Positions 35,426 to 45,254 of a stretch of DNA of 55,038 nucleotides are shown piece by piece. The stretch is from NCBI GenBank assembly GCA_018064425.1, contig JAGHVF010000026.1, positions 1 through 55,038 of the forward strand. The letters run 5' to 3'. Position 1 is the stretch's first letter, and every line of letters begins with the position of its first letter. A model generated the notes under the pieces. It did no database searches. It was not told the DNA's origin and saw nothing but the letters and a program-made list of their open reading frames with translations. The DNA is from Candidatus Colinaster equi (GTDB taxonomy: Bacteria; Bacillota; Clostridia; Lachnospirales; Lachnospiraceae). The position numbers and the translations under genes were made by a program.

Positions 35426-36451
35426 TTACTCAATGACTCTTATCCAACCCTTAGGTGCTTCGATACGACCCATTTGAATGCCTGTAAGTGTATCGTAAAG
35501 CTTCTGTGTAATCGGTCCCATAGCATTCATACCGGATGGAAGACAAATCTCTTTGCCATGGTCTACAATCTTGCCTACAGGTGAGATAACGGCAGCTGTT
35601 CCGCATAATCCACACTCGGCCATGTCTTTCAATTCATCGACATATACTTCTCTTTCTTCTGCCTCAATACCAAGGTAATCTTTGGCAACCTGGATAAGTG
35701 AACGTCTTGTAATAGAAGGAAGAATTGTATTTGACTTAGGTGTTACAATCTTGCCATCCTTTGTAACGAATAAGAAGTTGGCACCGCCTGTCTCTTCAAC
35801 CTTTGTACGTGTTGCCGAATCAAGATACATATTCTCATCGTATCCCTCTGCATGAGCAGTAACGATTGCATGAAGGCTCATGGCATAGTTAAGACCGGCT
35901 TTGATATGACCTGTTCCGTTCGGAGCAGCTCTGTCGAAGTCGCTAATCTTGATGGTAAGCGGCTTTACACCACCTTTGAAATATGGTCCTACCGGTGTTG
36001 CAAAAGCTCTGAACTGATAATCTGTGGCAGGCTTAACACCGATAACAGGATTGATACCGAACATATATGGTCTGATATAAAGTGATGCACCTGAACCAAA
36101 AGGAGGAACCCATTCTTTGTTGGCTCTTACCAACTGGTCGATTGCATCAAGAAATCTCTCTTCAGGGAACGGAGGCATCTCAAGTCTCTTGGCTGAATCA
36201 ACCAATCTGGAAGCATTGAGATCGGGACGGAATACAACTGTCTTGCCGTCCTGTGTTGTATATGCTTTCATTCCTTCAAATATAGTCTGTGCATATTGCA
36301 ATACACAAGCACATTCGCTCATGGTAATCATGTCGTCTGTAGTGATTGCACCGTCGTCCCATTTGCCGTCTGTATAATTGGAAACATAACGGTAATCGGT
36401 CTTCATATAGCCAAAACCTAGATTGGCCCAGTCGATATTCTTCTTTTCCAT
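35426..36451 (-). CDS. ilvE: Branched-chain amino acid aminotransferase
   Basis: 341 residues of the class-IV PLP fold. It moves the amino group between glutamate and the keto acids of Leu, Ile and Val, at the last step of their synthesis. Seen: the start MEKKNIDWANLGFGYMKTDY typical of the family, CVLQYAQTIFEGMKAY, the PLP lysine in HIKAGLNYAMSLHA, the EETGGANFLFV motif and CGTAAVISPVGKI. AAAGGAGA lies ahead of the ATG. It stands alone and no other ilv or leu genes are in the window. Confidence 0.95.
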   Translation of the reverse strand: MEKKNIDWANLGFGYMKTDYRYVSNYTDGKWDDGAITTDDMITMSECACVLQYAQTIFEGMKAYTTQDGKTVVFRPDLNASRLVDSAKRLEMPPFPEERFLDAIDQLVRANKEWVPPFGSGASLYIRPYMFGINPVIGVKPATDYQFRAFATPVGPYFKGGVKPLTIKISDFDRAAPNGTGHIKAGLNYAMSLHAIVTAHAEGYDENMYLDSATRTKVEETGGANFLFVTKDGKIVTPKSNTILPSITRRSLIQVAKDYLGIEAEEREVYVDELKDMAECGLCGTAAVISPVGKIVDHGKEICLPSGMNAMGPITQKLYDTLTGIQMGRIEAPKGWIRVIE

Positions 36452-36665
36452 AATTTATCTCCTTTTTTACTTATATATAATAGGTAATCCATATTGATGA
36501 TATGGTTTAAACGCATCAGATACATTTTATACCCGTAAAATGAAAAAAACAATTACTATTATGTGCCATTTTTCATAATTGCCATTGAATAGTACTGTGG
36601 ATATTATGTTAATTCCAAGATAGTGCGTTTTTTTGACTAAATATACGAAGAAATGGCAAAAGAAT

Positions 36666-36694
36666 TTGAATATTATGTTAATATGTGTTAAAAT
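36666..36694 (+). promoter_or_regulatory. Predicted promoter of the chemoreceptor gene
   Basis: TTGAAT (36666-36671) and TAAAAT (36689-36694) are spaced 17 bp and lie 51 bp before the start at 36745. Apart from this, 36452-36744 is AT-rich intergenic DNA between divergent genes with nothing else I can support. Confidence 0.5.
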
Positions 36695-36744
36695 GTTGGA
36701 GAAAAGTGGTGGGGAAAATCTACCAAATTATGGAGGAATTAGTT

Positions 36745-38475
36745 ATGAACGACAACACAACCAAATCAAATGGTGAGTCAGTGTTGAATACTAAGGTGAC
36801 ACTCTTTCAGTCAATCGGTTTCAAGATTGCTGCATTGGCTGTTGCTGCCGCTGTTTTATCAGCAGTTATTTGTATTCTGATGCTCACAAACATTGCGAAG
36901 TCAACAGCCAAGGGACTTGTTGAGAACAACATCGGAGATTTGACAACTTCGTACAGCAAAATTGTCAATACCGACCTTGAAGCTAAAGGTACTCTTACAT
37001 ATGATGATTACAATGCAATTTTAGCAGATGTTAAGATTAAGGGTATGGATAGCTCATATGCTTATCTCGTTACAGCAGATGGCACTATGCAGTATCATCC
37101 GACAGCTGACAAGGTAGGCAATCCTGTTGAGAACGAAGTAGTAAAAGGCTTGGTAGGAGAACTTGCAGCAGGAAGAACACCTGCGGATGCGGTTGTTACA
37201 TATTTCTACAAGGGTGCATACAAGATTGCAGGTTACAGCATTCTTTCAGACAGAAGTATCCTTGTTGTTACTGCTGATGAAGATGATGCATATTCATTTA
37301 CAACAAAGATTACAAGACTTGCAATTATTCTTCTTATTGTTATTCTTGTTGTATTCTCTATTGCAGGTACGGTATTTGCTATGTTCCTTACAAAACCGAT
37401 GGCAACAATCAGAGAGCTTATCAATGAGACAGCAGATTTCAATTTCGAGTCTAAGAATCGTATGAAAGCGATGGTTAAGCGCCGTGATGAAATCGGAACA
37501 ATCGGTAAGTCACTCAAGGTTATGAGAGACAACCTCAGAGCTATGGTAGTTGAACTTAACGGTACAGGTGATATCCTTGAGACAAAGGTTAACGATGTAC
37601 TTGAATCAAGTACACAGATTGATTCAATGTGTACAGATACATCTTCTACAACAGAAGAGCTTGCAGCAGGTATGCAGGAGACAACAGCTTCTACAGAGAC
37701 TATTATGAGCAACATCGAGTCTATGCAGGATGAAGCTAAGGATATTAAGCAGTTGTCTGTAGATGGTGAGAAACAGTCAGAGGATATTAAGGCAAGAGCA
37801 GGTAAGCTTAATGAGACTACAAGAATGGCTACTGACAGAACAACATCTCTGTATAATGATATGAAAGCTAAGACAGAGAAGGCTATTGCAGATTCTCAGG
37901 CAGTATCTAAGATTAATGAACTTACAGATGCAATTATGGCAATTTCCAACCAGACAAGTCTTCTTGCTCTTAATGCCAACATTGAGGCAGCCAGAGCAGG
38001 TGAAGCAGGTAAGGGATTTGCAGTTGTTGCTACCGAGATTGGAACACTTGCAAGCCAGACATCAGATACAGTCGGCAACATCAATGAGATTGTTGGTGTA
38101 GTTAACGAGGTTGTATCAAGAATGGCAGATACACTTACAGAGTCAATCAACTTCCTTGAGAATGTTGTTATTAAGGACTATGAGCAGTTCTCAGATGTCA
38201 GCGTTCAGTACAAGAATGATGCTGAGAGCTTCCAGGATAGCATGGAGAACATTGAGAAGACGGTTGTACTTCTTACAACAGCTATTGATCGTGTTGCTGA
38301 TTCCCTTCAGGGTATTTCTAATACAATCGGCGAGGCAACAGTCGGTGTTACCGATATTGCCGGTAAGACATCTGATATTACAGCAAAGACTTGTGATAAC
38401 AGAGTAGCAGTTGACGAGTGTATGGATGCTGTCGGACAGCTTAGAAATATCACAGCTAAGTTTAGACTTGGTTAA
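36745..38475 (+). CDS. Methyl-accepting chemotaxis protein
   Basis: 576 residues; the ATG at 36745 has GGAGG at 36732-36736. Helix 1 is at about 24-48 ([20 protein letters not shown]). A single Cache-type outside domain (about 55-180, [20 protein letters not shown]) is followed by a second helix (about 188-215) and a HAMP linker. The signalling domain has the conserved tip [20 protein letters not shown] (residues about 408-427), which binds the CheA kinase and CheW. It senses a small molecule outside and controls swimming direction. The ligand is unknown. No flagellar or che genes are nearby. Confidence 0.93.
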   Translation: MNDNTTKSNGESVLNTKVTLFQSIGFKIAALAVAAAVLSAVICILMLTNIAKSTAKGLVENNIGDLTTSYSKIVNTDLEAKGTLTYDDYNAILADVKIKGMDSSYAYLVTADGTMQYHPTADKVGNPVENEVVKGLVGELAAGRTPADAVVTYFYKGAYKIAGYSILSDRSILVVTADEDDAYSFTTKITRLAIILLIVILVVFSIAGTVFAMFLTKPMATIRELINETADFNFESKNRMKAMVKRRDEIGTIGKSLKVMRDNLRAMVVELNGTGDILETKVNDVLESSTQIDSMCTDTSSTTEELAAGMQETTASTETIMSNIESMQDEAKDIKQLSVDGEKQSEDIKARAGKLNETTRMATDRTTSLYNDMKAKTEKAIADSQAVSKINELTDAIMAISNQTSLLALNANIEAARAGEAGKGFAVVATEIGTLASQTSDTVGNINEIVGVVNEVVSRMADTLTESINFLENVVIKDYEQFSDVSVQYKNDAESFQDSMENIEKTVVLLTTAIDRVADSLQGISNTIGEATVGVTDIAGKTSDITAKTCDNRVAVDECMDAVGQLRNITAKFRLG

Positions 38476-38490
38476 GTATGAGTTTTCATT

Positions 38491-38522
38491 GGGGCAAGGT
38501 ATAGACCTTGCCCCTTTTTTTT
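38491..38522 (+). terminator. Terminator of the chemoreceptor gene
   Basis: GGGGCAAGGT-ATAG-ACCTTGCCCC (38491-38514) is a perfect 10-bp GC-rich stem followed by T8, 16 bp after the stop. Confidence 0.95.
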
Positions 38523-38570
38523 AGTAAAATATATGAGATGTATATCATACTGAGATGATGGTAACGGAAG

Positions 38571-39566
38571 ATGCAGCAGATTAATCAAGATATTACGAAC
38601 AATACATATAAGTCAATATATCTTCTTTACGGACAGGAAGCATACCTGCGCGTACAGTATAAGAATAAACTGGTGAATGCGCTTGTATCGGCTGATGATA
38701 CGATGAATTACAATTACTATGAGGGCAAGAATGTCAATGTCGGTGAAGTGATTGATCTAGCGGAGACGATGCCGTTTTTGTCACAACGTCGAGTTATCGT
38801 ACTGGAGAATACGGGACTTGTCAAAGCCGGGGGTGAACAACTTGCGGAATATGTGGGCGCAATACCGGAATCAACAGTGATAATTATGGCTGAGACGGAG
38901 ATTGATAAGCGCAGTAAGTTGTATAAAGCTATTAGTAAGAGCGGGCACTCTACTGAATTTGATACTCAATCAGCAGAGACATTAACTCGCTGGGTAATAA
39001 GCAAGATGAAGGCCGAACGTAAGCGCGTGACAGGACATACAATTGATGTGTTCTTAGAGACGGTTGGAAGTGATATGTCCAATATCAGTACAGAACTTGA
39101 GAAGTTGTTCTCTTATACTCTTAATAAAGAAGAGATTACTTTGGAAGATATTAAGGCAGTATGCAGCGTTCAATTATCCAACAGAATATTTGAGATGATT
39201 GGTGCCATAGCTTGTTGCGACGGCAAGAAGGCATTACAGATATATCATGAATTATTGGAATTGAAAGAATCGCCTTTCGGTATATTGGCATTACTTGTAA
39301 GACAGTTTAACAATATGCTGCAGATTGAAGAGCTATGGGAGAAGAGGTGCTCTGATAAGCAGATAGCTGAGAAGACAGGTCTGGCACCGTTTGTTATTAA
39401 TAAGATTAAACCACAGATACAGAATTTTACTCATGAACAGATGATAGACATACTTGAGCGATGTGCATCATACGATCATGAGATTAAGAAGGGCAATTTC
39501 ACAGCCGAGATGGCCATAGAGATGTTAATAATAGAATGCAGTTCTAAGCAGATAGGAGTACAATGA
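38571..39566 (+). CDS. holA: DNA polymerase III subunit delta
   Basis: 331 residues. It opens the sliding clamp as part of the clamp loader at the replication fork. Recognised by the N-terminal IYLLYGQEAYLRVQYKNKLV, MPFLSQRRVIVLENTG, SKSGHSTEFDTQSAETLTRW and the C-terminal LLVRQFNNMLQIEELWEKRC then SCASYDHEIKKGN-like region (ERCASYDHEIKKGNFTAEMA). The family is weakly conserved but the length and layout fit. The next gene starts inside its stop codon (ATGA). Confidence 0.92.
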   Translation: MQQINQDITNNTYKSIYLLYGQEAYLRVQYKNKLVNALVSADDTMNYNYYEGKNVNVGEVIDLAETMPFLSQRRVIVLENTGLVKAGGEQLAEYVGAIPESTVIIMAETEIDKRSKLYKAISKSGHSTEFDTQSAETLTRWVISKMKAERKRVTGHTIDVFLETVGSDMSNISTELEKLFSYTLNKEEITLEDIKAVCSVQLSNRIFEMIGAIACCDGKKALQIYHELLELKESPFGILALLVRQFNNMLQIEELWEKRCSDKQIAEKTGLAPFVINKIKPQIQNFTHEQMIDILERCASYDHEIKKGNFTAEMAIEMLIIECSSKQIGVQ

Positions 39567-40174
39567 CACCAAAGATAAACGGAATATACAAACATTTCAA
39601 AGGAAATTTATATCGTGTTATTGCGATTGCAAAACATAGTGAGACCGGACAAGATATGGTGGTATACCAGGCTTTATACGACAATTATGACATGTATGTC
39701 AGACCGTATGAGTCCTTTGTATCTCCGGTAGATCATGTCAAATATCCGGATGTAACTCAGGAATATCGATTCGAACCGGTACCCGATCCAAGTTGCATAA
39801 TTACCGGGAAAGATGCATTTGACCGAAACAGTCAAAACGAGGAAACAGACAATATGACACTTGTGTCAGCAAAGGAAAATACGGTTACCTCAATGGCAGA
39901 TTGCAAAGATGATACAAAAAACTGCGAAAAGCAAGACGAATCCGGTATTATTTTACGAAAAGAAGTGGAAGAATTCTTAGATACGGATTCTTTAACTGAT
40001 AAGCATAATATTTTAATCAGACTTCGTGATAGTATTACACAGGATGAGATAACAATAATGTCTACTGTGATGGATATTGAAATTGATGACAGCAAGAGTA
40101 TTGATGAAAGATATGAGCAATTAATGAAGTGCATCGATACTATGCAGAAGTTTGAGACAAACAGGTTGCGGTAA
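39563..40174 (+). CDS. DUF1653-domain protein
   Basis: 203 residues, overlapping the holA stop by 4 bp. The first about 70 residues form a DUF1653 domain (GIYKHFKGNLYRVIAIAKHS, then MVVYQALYDNYDMYVRPYESF), an SH3-like small beta fold of unknown function found in many bacteria. The rest is acidic, low in complexity up to about residue 125, then a predicted helical tail (VEEFLDTDSLTDKHNILIRL). The role is unknown; translational coupling to holA is only positional. Confidence 0.85.
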   Translation: MTPKINGIYKHFKGNLYRVIAIAKHSETGQDMVVYQALYDNYDMYVRPYESFVSPVDHVKYPDVTQEYRFEPVPDPSCIITGKDAFDRNSQNEETDNMTLVSAKENTVTSMADCKDDTKNCEKQDESGIILRKEVEEFLDTDSLTDKHNILIRLRDSITQDEITIMSTVMDIEIDDSKSIDERYEQLMKCIDTMQKFETNRLR

Positions 40175-40226
40175 ATGGGATAGCCGCGAGGGTTACGTTA
40201 GAACCGGTTTATGGAGGATTAATGGT

Positions 40227-41252
40227 ATGAAGTTATTGTCGGTAGCTATTCCCTGCTATAATTCGCAGGCGTATATGGGTAAGTGTATTGAATCGTTGCT
40301 TGTAGGCGGTGAAGATGTTGAGATAATTGTTGTTAATGATGGTTCGTCGGATGATACGGCTAAGATTGGCGAAGAATATCAAAGAAGATTTCCGTCGATA
40401 GTTAAATTAGTCAATAAAGAGAACGGAGGCCATGGTTCGGCTGTTAATACCGGCATTGAGAATGCGACAGGTATGTATTTTAAAGTTGTTGACAGTGACG
40501 ACTGGGTAAAGGAAAGCGCATATCTCCAGATACTTGAAAAATTGCGCGAATTGTCGGGCTCGGATAAAGTATTGGATATGCTTATCAGTAATTTCGTGTA
40601 TGAGAAGGAAGGCGAAGAGAAGAAGAAAGTAATGCGTTTCGGTCATGCACTTCCGAAAGACAAAATGTTTGGCTGGGATGAAGTCGGACATTTTAGAAAA
40701 GGTCAGTATATCCTTATGCATTCGGTTATATATAGAACAAAACTGCTCAGAGAATGCGGCTTAAGGCTGCCGGAGCATACATTCTATGTAGATAACATTT
40801 TTGTATTTAAACCGCTTCCTTATGTTAAAAATATGTATTATATGGATGTCAATTTCTACAGATATTATATAGGAAGAGAAGACCAGTCCGTTAATGAGAA
40901 AGTGATGATATCTCGTGTTGATCAGCAGATAAAAGTCAATCGCATTATGATTGATTATATGCGTGAGAATCGACATATGATATGGCGAAATAAACCGGTG
41001 AGAGAGTATATGATTAATTATCTGGATATTATCACAACGATTAGCTCTATTATGTTGATTTTGTCAGAGACGGAAGAGAACCTGATTAAGAAAGACAATT
41101 TGTGGACTTACCTTAAGGAGAGCGATACATATTTATTCTACAGATTGAGACTGGGACTTCTTGGCAGTACGATGAATCTTCCGGGCAAAGGCGGCCGAAA
41201 GATATCTGTGGAAGGCTATAGAATTGCAAGAAGATTCTTCAAATTCAATTAA
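40227..41252 (+). CDS. Glycosyltransferase family 2
   Basis: 341 residues; the ATG at 40227 has GGAGG at 40212-40216; the frame is open upstream into the DUF1653 gene end. The GT-A fold shows LLSVAIPCYNSQAYMGKCIE, the nucleotide-binding IIVVNDGSSDDT, GHGSAVNTGIENATG and the metal-binding VDSDDW (DxD). It transfers a sugar from a nucleotide sugar to a wall, capsule or lipid acceptor; the sugar cannot be told. No membrane helix is seen, so it works at the inner membrane face. Confidence 0.92.
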   Translation: MKLLSVAIPCYNSQAYMGKCIESLLVGGEDVEIIVVNDGSSDDTAKIGEEYQRRFPSIVKLVNKENGGHGSAVNTGIENATGMYFKVVDSDDWVKESAYLQILEKLRELSGSDKVLDMLISNFVYEKEGEEKKKVMRFGHALPKDKMFGWDEVGHFRKGQYILMHSVIYRTKLLRECGLRLPEHTFYVDNIFVFKPLPYVKNMYYMDVNFYRYYIGREDQSVNEKVMISRVDQQIKVNRIMIDYMRENRHMIWRNKPVREYMINYLDIITTISSIMLILSETEENLIKKDNLWTYLKESDTYLFYRLRLGLLGSTMNLPGKGGRKISVEGYRIARRFFKFN

Positions 41253-41271
41253 TCACATTTTACGATTAAAT

Positions 41272-41320
41272 AAAAAGAAGGCGACCGGGATGATGATTCC
41301 CGTGTCGCCTTAATTGTTTA
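41272..41320. terminator. Two-way terminator between the GT2 gene and glyA
   Basis: GGCGAC-CGGGA (41280-41290), loop TGATGAT, TCCCG and GTCGCC (41298-41309) form an 11-bp stem with one bulged T. An A-rich stretch lies on the left and a T-rich one on the right, so it serves both convergent genes. Confidence 0.85.
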
Positions 41321-41338
41321 TAGTAGTTGTTATGCTTT

Positions 41339-42580
41339 TTACTGAACAAGCGGATATTTGTCTGTAAGTGTCTTAACAATGGCACGTGCCTCTTCAACAC
41401 CGTCAGCACCCTTCTTTACTACAAGAGAAATAGCTTCAGCAATCTGATCCATATCCTCTGTATTCATACCTCTGCTTGTTACGGCCGGAGTACCGAGACG
41501 AATACCTGATGTAACGAATGCCTTCTGAGGATCGTTCGGAACAGTGTTCTTATTGGCTGTGATATGGGCTTCGTCAAGAAGCTTTTCAATCTCTTTTCCT
41601 GTAAGTCCCTGTGGACGGAGGTCAAGGAGCATAAGATGATTATCTGTACCGCCGGATACAATGCTCAAACCTCTCTTAAGAAGTCCGGCTGCAAGAGCCT
41701 GTGCGTTATCGATGATATTCTTACCATATTCCTTAAACTCAGGAGAGAGAGCTTCTTTGAAGCAAACAGCTTTACCTGCAATAACATGCATCAAAGGACC
41801 ACCCTGTATACCCGGGAAAATAGCTTTATTGAAGTTGTATTTGTCTGCAGCTTCCTGGTTGCACATAATCATACCGCCTCTTGGTCCGCGAAGTGTCTTA
41901 TGTGTAGTAGTTGTTACAACATCGGCATATGGGAATGGGCTTTCATGATAGCCTGTGGCAACAAGACCTGCGATGTGTGCGATATCTACCATAAGTACAG
42001 CACCGACTTCATCACAAATCTCACGGAATTTCTTAAAATCTATTTTTCTTGCATAAGCAGAAGCACCGGCAACAATCATCTTAGGCTTGCATTCAAGCGC
42101 GATGCGTCTTACTTCATCATAATCTATAAAACCGTCATCATTAACACCATAGTGTACGCAGTTGAAATATTTACCTGACATATTAACCGGTGAGCCGTGT
42201 GAGAGATGTCCGCCATGGTCGAGATTCATACCCATAAATGTATCGCCCGGGTTGAGTACAGCAAAGAATACGGCCATATTTGCCTGAGCACCTGAATGCG
42301 GCTGAACATTTACATAATCACAATGGAACAACTCTTTAGCTCTTTCTCTTGCAAGATCTTCAACAACGTCAACGCAATCGCATCCGCCGTAATATCTCTT
42401 GCCCGGATATCCTTCTGCGTATTTGTTGGTTAATGGGCTACCCATTGCAGCCATTACTGCTTTACTAACCCAGTTCTCTGATGCAATAAGTTCAATGTGG
42501 CTGTTCTGACGTTCCTGCTCTGCAACGATGGCATCGGCAATCTGTGGATCAACAGCTCTTACTTCGTCTAATGAATACAT
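41339..42580 (-). CDS. glyA: Serine hydroxymethyltransferase
   Basis: 413 residues. It converts serine and tetrahydrofolate to glycine and methylene-tetrahydrofolate in the cytoplasm, the main source of one-carbon units. Seen: [35 protein letters not shown], the PLP lysine in [16 protein letters not shown], and [20 protein letters not shown]. The length fits. The gene stands alone with its own promoter and terminator. Confidence 0.97.
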   Translation of the reverse strand: MYSLDEVRAVDPQIADAIVAEQERQNSHIELIASENWVSKAVMAAMGSPLTNKYAEGYPGKRYYGGCDCVDVVEDLARERAKELFHCDYVNVQPHSGAQANMAVFFAVLNPGDTFMGMNLDHGGHLSHGSPVNMSGKYFNCVHYGVNDDGFIDYDEVRRIALECKPKMIVAGASAYARKIDFKKFREICDEVGAVLMVDIAHIAGLVATGYHESPFPYADVVTTTTHKTLRGPRGGMIMCNQEAADKYNFNKAIFPGIQGGPLMHVIAGKAVCFKEALSPEFKEYGKNIIDNAQALAAGLLKRGLSIVSGGTDNHLMLLDLRPQGLTGKEIEKLLDEAHITANKNTVPNDPQKAFVTSGIRLGTPAVTSRGMNTEDMDQIAEAISLVVKKGADGVEEARAIVKTLTDKYPLVQ

Positions 42581-42628
42581 AACTTCTACCTTTCTTTGTT
42601 AAATATGAAAAAATTACTTTCAGTGATG

Positions 42629-42656
42629 ATTATATCATAACAAGTGCAGTTTGAAA
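42629..42656 (-). promoter_or_regulatory. glyA promoter
   Basis: On the minus strand TTTCAA (complement of 42651-42656) and a perfect TATAAT (complement of 42629-42634) are 16 bp apart, about 50 bp before the glyA start. Confidence 0.55.
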
Positions 42657-42696
42657 CAATAACTTTGCGGTATGGCAGTTATGCACTGAACGAATA

Positions 42697-42721
42697 CATA
42701 CATATGTATGGTTGTATACAA
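42697..42721. promoter_or_regulatory. Paired palindromes between glyA and the lipid kinase gene
   Basis: CATACATATGTATG (42697-42710) is a perfect 14-bp palindrome. Next to it is TTGTATACAA (42712-42721), a perfect 10-bp palindrome that also occurs at 49233-49242 before the first SNF transporter. They lie about 40 bp upstream of the glyA -35 box and about 140 bp before the kinase gene. The form suits a GntR-type dimer. Confidence 0.45.
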
Positions 42722-42861
42722 AAAGTGTTCTGTTTTTTGTAAATATGTTAAGATATATGGTGAATGTAGACGTATTTATTGTGTAGATAATCCTATTTAC
42801 ATAATATATGCTATCTGCTAAAATAACGTCAATTAGTATGATATTGATGTGGGGGATGGAT

Positions 42862-43824
42862 ATGTATCATATTATTCTAAATCCTTCTTCTCGTTCGGGA
42901 AGAGGTATGAAAATATGGCTTAAACAAATTGAACCGATTCTGAAAGAACGTGGTATTAAATACGAATTGTACATGACCAAAGGGGATGACAAGAATGCTC
43001 CGATGGTGCAGGAGATTATGAGTAAGTACGATGGAACCGAACGTATCAATCTGATTGTTCTTGGCGGAGACGGTACGGTTAATGAGGTTGTTCAAGCCAT
43101 TGATGATTATGATAAAGTGCAACTTAGTATTATTCCTACAGGTTCAAGCAATGATTTGGCCAGAGATATTGGCATATCTGTTGATCCTGCGGATGCACTT
43201 AGACATCTTTTGGATGAACCAACGTCGATTGATATGGACTTAGGCGTTGTTCATTATGAGAATAGTCTTGTCAGAAACGGTAATATGTCAATACCGGATC
43301 GCTATTTTATGGTAAGCACCGGCATCGGTTTTGATGCTGCTGTTTGCGAAGAAGCGATGCATTCCAAATTAAAGAATGCATTGAACAGATGCGGACTCGG
43401 TAAATTGACTTATTTAAGTGTTGCATTGAAACAGCTTATTGCAACCAAATATATTACGGGTGAACTCATTCTTGACGGAGATGAGGATAATATCATTTCA
43501 TTAGAGAAGCTTTTATTTGTTGCAGGTATGAATCATAGATTCGAAGGTGGCGGATTTATGTTTGGACCTGAAGCGGATGCGACTGATGGATTGATTGATA
43601 TGTGTGTTGTATCCAAGTTACCTAAGCCTAAGATATTACGAGTTTTACCGTCTGCTTTCAAAGGAAAGCATTTTGCCTTTGACGGTGTGGATAGCTATAG
43701 AGCGAGCAGTTATGCTATCAGAACATCCGAACCGTTATGGGTTCATACTGATGGAGAAGTAAAAACAAGAGCTGATTATGTGTCAGTGATGCTCAAGGGG
43801 GGAGCGGTACACTTCACATATTAG
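42862..43824 (+). CDS. Diacylglycerol kinase-like lipid kinase
   Basis: 320 residues from the ATG at 42862, where GGGGG lies 6 nt ahead; an ATG at 42856 is too close to it and 42808 has no site. The catalytic domain has YHIILNPSSRSGRG, the nucleotide loop LGGDGTVNEVVQAI and GSSNDLARDIGI. A second half has STGIGFDAAVCEEAM and GGGFMFGPEADATDGLIDMC. YegS/DgkB-type enzymes phosphorylate diacylglycerol or a related lipid at the membrane. The following PAP2-like gene on the same strand may act on related lipids. Confidence 0.92.
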   Translation: MYHIILNPSSRSGRGMKIWLKQIEPILKERGIKYELYMTKGDDKNAPMVQEIMSKYDGTERINLIVLGGDGTVNEVVQAIDDYDKVQLSIIPTGSSNDLARDIGISVDPADALRHLLDEPTSIDMDLGVVHYENSLVRNGNMSIPDRYFMVSTGIGFDAAVCEEAMHSKLKNALNRCGLGKLTYLSVALKQLIATKYITGELILDGDEDNIISLEKLLFVAGMNHRFEGGGFMFGPEADATDGLIDMCVVSKLPKPKILRVLPSAFKGKHFAFDGVDSYRASSYAIRTSEPLWVHTDGEVKTRADYVSVMLKGGAVHFTY

Positions 43825-43879
43825 CAAACGTTGGAATGAGGAGCCGACGTAAGCGTACAGACGCTTGAAGAGGATAATT

Positions 43880-44566
43880 ATGAAAGAATTGTATAAGAAG
43901 TACCATCATGCACTCCCTGTCTTGATTTATTTTGCTGTCTATATGGCATGGTTTAATTATATCGAGACGCATCGAGCAGCAAGTTACCATGTTATTCATG
44001 TTGCTTTGGATGATAAGATTCCGTTTTGTGAATTCTTTATTGTACCGTATCTGATTTGGTTTGGATATGTGGCATGGATTGTTGTATATCTTTTCTTTAA
44101 AGATAAAGAAGGATATTGTAGAGCATGTACATTCCTAATGACAGGAATGACTGTCTTTTTGCTTGTGTCTACATTCTTCCCGAATGTACAGCATTTACGT
44201 CCGTATTATATGGCTAGGGACAATGTGTTTACGCATATGGTTAAATATTTGTATTCGATGGATACTCCGACCAATCTGTGGCCAAGCATTCATGTGTACA
44301 ATTCAATTGCCGTATATATCGCCGTAGCACATAATGAGAGATTGTCATCTAAGCCGGTTGTAAAAAACGGATGCTTTGTACTTAGTACACTTATTATACT
44401 TGCGACAATGTTCCTTAAACAACATTCGGCATTTGACGTGATGACTGCTTTCATAATGGCAGCGGTTGTTTACGTGGTTGTGTACCGTATGGATGTTGTC
44501 AAATCGATGCAGAAGAGTATATCACACAGACGTAATCGTAAAAGCTATCGGGCAATAATAAAATAG
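43880..44566 (+). CDS. PAP2-superfamily integral membrane protein
   Basis: 228 residues; the start at 43880 has GAGGAT about 6 nt ahead. Six membrane helices are seen (about 12-28, 52-75, 84-103, 140-160, 170-188, 190-208). The PAP2 motif parts NLWPSIHVYNSIAVYIAVAH and KQHSAFDVMTAFIMA supply the His and Asp of the phosphatase site. It could dephosphorylate a lipid phosphate or transfer a head group. It lies 55 bp after the lipid kinase gene, so both may share a transcript and act on the same lipid pool. Confidence 0.85.
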   Translation: MKELYKKYHHALPVLIYFAVYMAWFNYIETHRAASYHVIHVALDDKIPFCEFFIVPYLIWFGYVAWIVVYLFFKDKEGYCRACTFLMTGMTVFLLVSTFFPNVQHLRPYYMARDNVFTHMVKYLYSMDTPTNLWPSIHVYNSIAVYIAVAHNERLSSKPVVKNGCFVLSTLIILATMFLKQHSAFDVMTAFIMAAVVYVVVYRMDVVKSMQKSISHRRNRKSYRAIIK

Positions 44567-44574
44567 AACATGTT

Positions 44575-44608
44575 AATCCTGTGCATAGCGCACAGGATTA
44601 TTTTTTTT
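44575..44608 (+). terminator. Terminator after the PAP2-like gene
   Basis: AATCCTGTGC-ATAGC-GCACAGGATT (44575-44599) is a perfect 10-bp stem followed by A and T8. Confidence 0.93.
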
Positions 44609-44665
44609 CCGAATCTCTTATATATAGATGTAAACAAAAATAATTGTGATTTTACACAAATGGGG

Positions 44666-44754
44666 TTGCGTCCAATTGTATATTATGCTAGAATATCCAC
44701 TGGTGGCAAACAAGTGTCCGCGATACACAGACAACCAAGTACAAGTGTACGCGA
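44666..44754 (+). promoter_or_regulatory. Threonine operon promoter and leader with direct repeats
   Basis: TTGCGT (44666-44671) and TAGAAT (44689-44694) are spaced 17 bp. In the leader the 14-mer ACAAGTGTCCGCGA (44710-44723) returns as ACAAGTGTACGCGA (44741-44754), one mismatch, 31 bp apart (three turns). Just before the start codon at 44783 there is no terminator-like structure, so a bound regulator is more likely than attenuation. Confidence 0.45.
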
Positions 44755-44782
44755 GGGCAAGACAAACCAAAGCGGGATGTAT

Positions 44783-45229
44783 ATGGAAAAAGAAAACAGA
44801 GAATTTTATGTAGTAAGGCAGCGCGCGGTTCCCGAAGTCTTGTTGAAGGTGGTTGAAGCAAAACGTCTGATTGATTCGGAGAAGGCGTTGAGTGTAGCCG
44901 AAGCAACAGACAGAGTTGGAATAAGCCGCAGTTCTTTCTACAAATATAAGGATGACATATATAGATTTCATGATGATACACAGGGAACAACGGTGACTTT
45001 GACATTTAATATGGATGACGAACCGGGACTTTTATCGGATGTACTTAAGATTGTGGCAGAATACGGAGCCAATATTTTGACCATTCATCAGAGTATTCCT
45101 GTCGGAGGAGTTGCAAGCCTGACAATAAGTATTCAGGTGTTGGAGACAACAAAGGATGTATCAGAAATGATTGAACAGATGGAAAGTACATCGGGAGTTC
45201 ATCATGTCAGAATAACAGCAAAACAATAA
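44783..45229 (+). CDS. ACT-domain protein, UPF0735 type (PheB-like)
   Basis: 148 residues from the ATG at 44783; the ATG at 44777 directly abuts the GCGGG site and is less likely. An N-terminal HTH-like part (VVRQRAVPEVLLKVVEAKRL, then VSDRVGISRSSFYKYKD-like AEATDRVGISRSSFYKYKDD) is followed by an ACT amino-acid-binding domain (about 70-148, TVTLTFNMDDEPGLLSDVLK and ILTIHQSIPVGGVASLTISI). Proteins of this family often come directly before homoserine dehydrogenase genes in clostridia. It is likely to bind an amino acid and regulate the operon or the next enzyme; the mechanism is unknown. Confidence 0.9.
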   Translation: MEKENREFYVVRQRAVPEVLLKVVEAKRLIDSEKALSVAEATDRVGISRSSFYKYKDDIYRFHDDTQGTTVTLTFNMDDEPGLLSDVLKIVAEYGANILTIHQSIPVGGVASLTISIQVLETTKDVSEMIEQMESTSGVHHVRITAKQ

Positions 45230-45254
45230 TGGCGATTGACGCAAGGAGGATATT

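Noticed and set aside
42581-42861. Glycine or folate riboswitch before glyA
   Set aside because: No conserved riboswitch core was seen; only palindromes and a promoter.
44609-44776. Threonine or T-box attenuator before the ACT-hom operon
   Set aside because: No T-box sequence, no run of Thr or Ile codons and no terminator hairpin in the leader.
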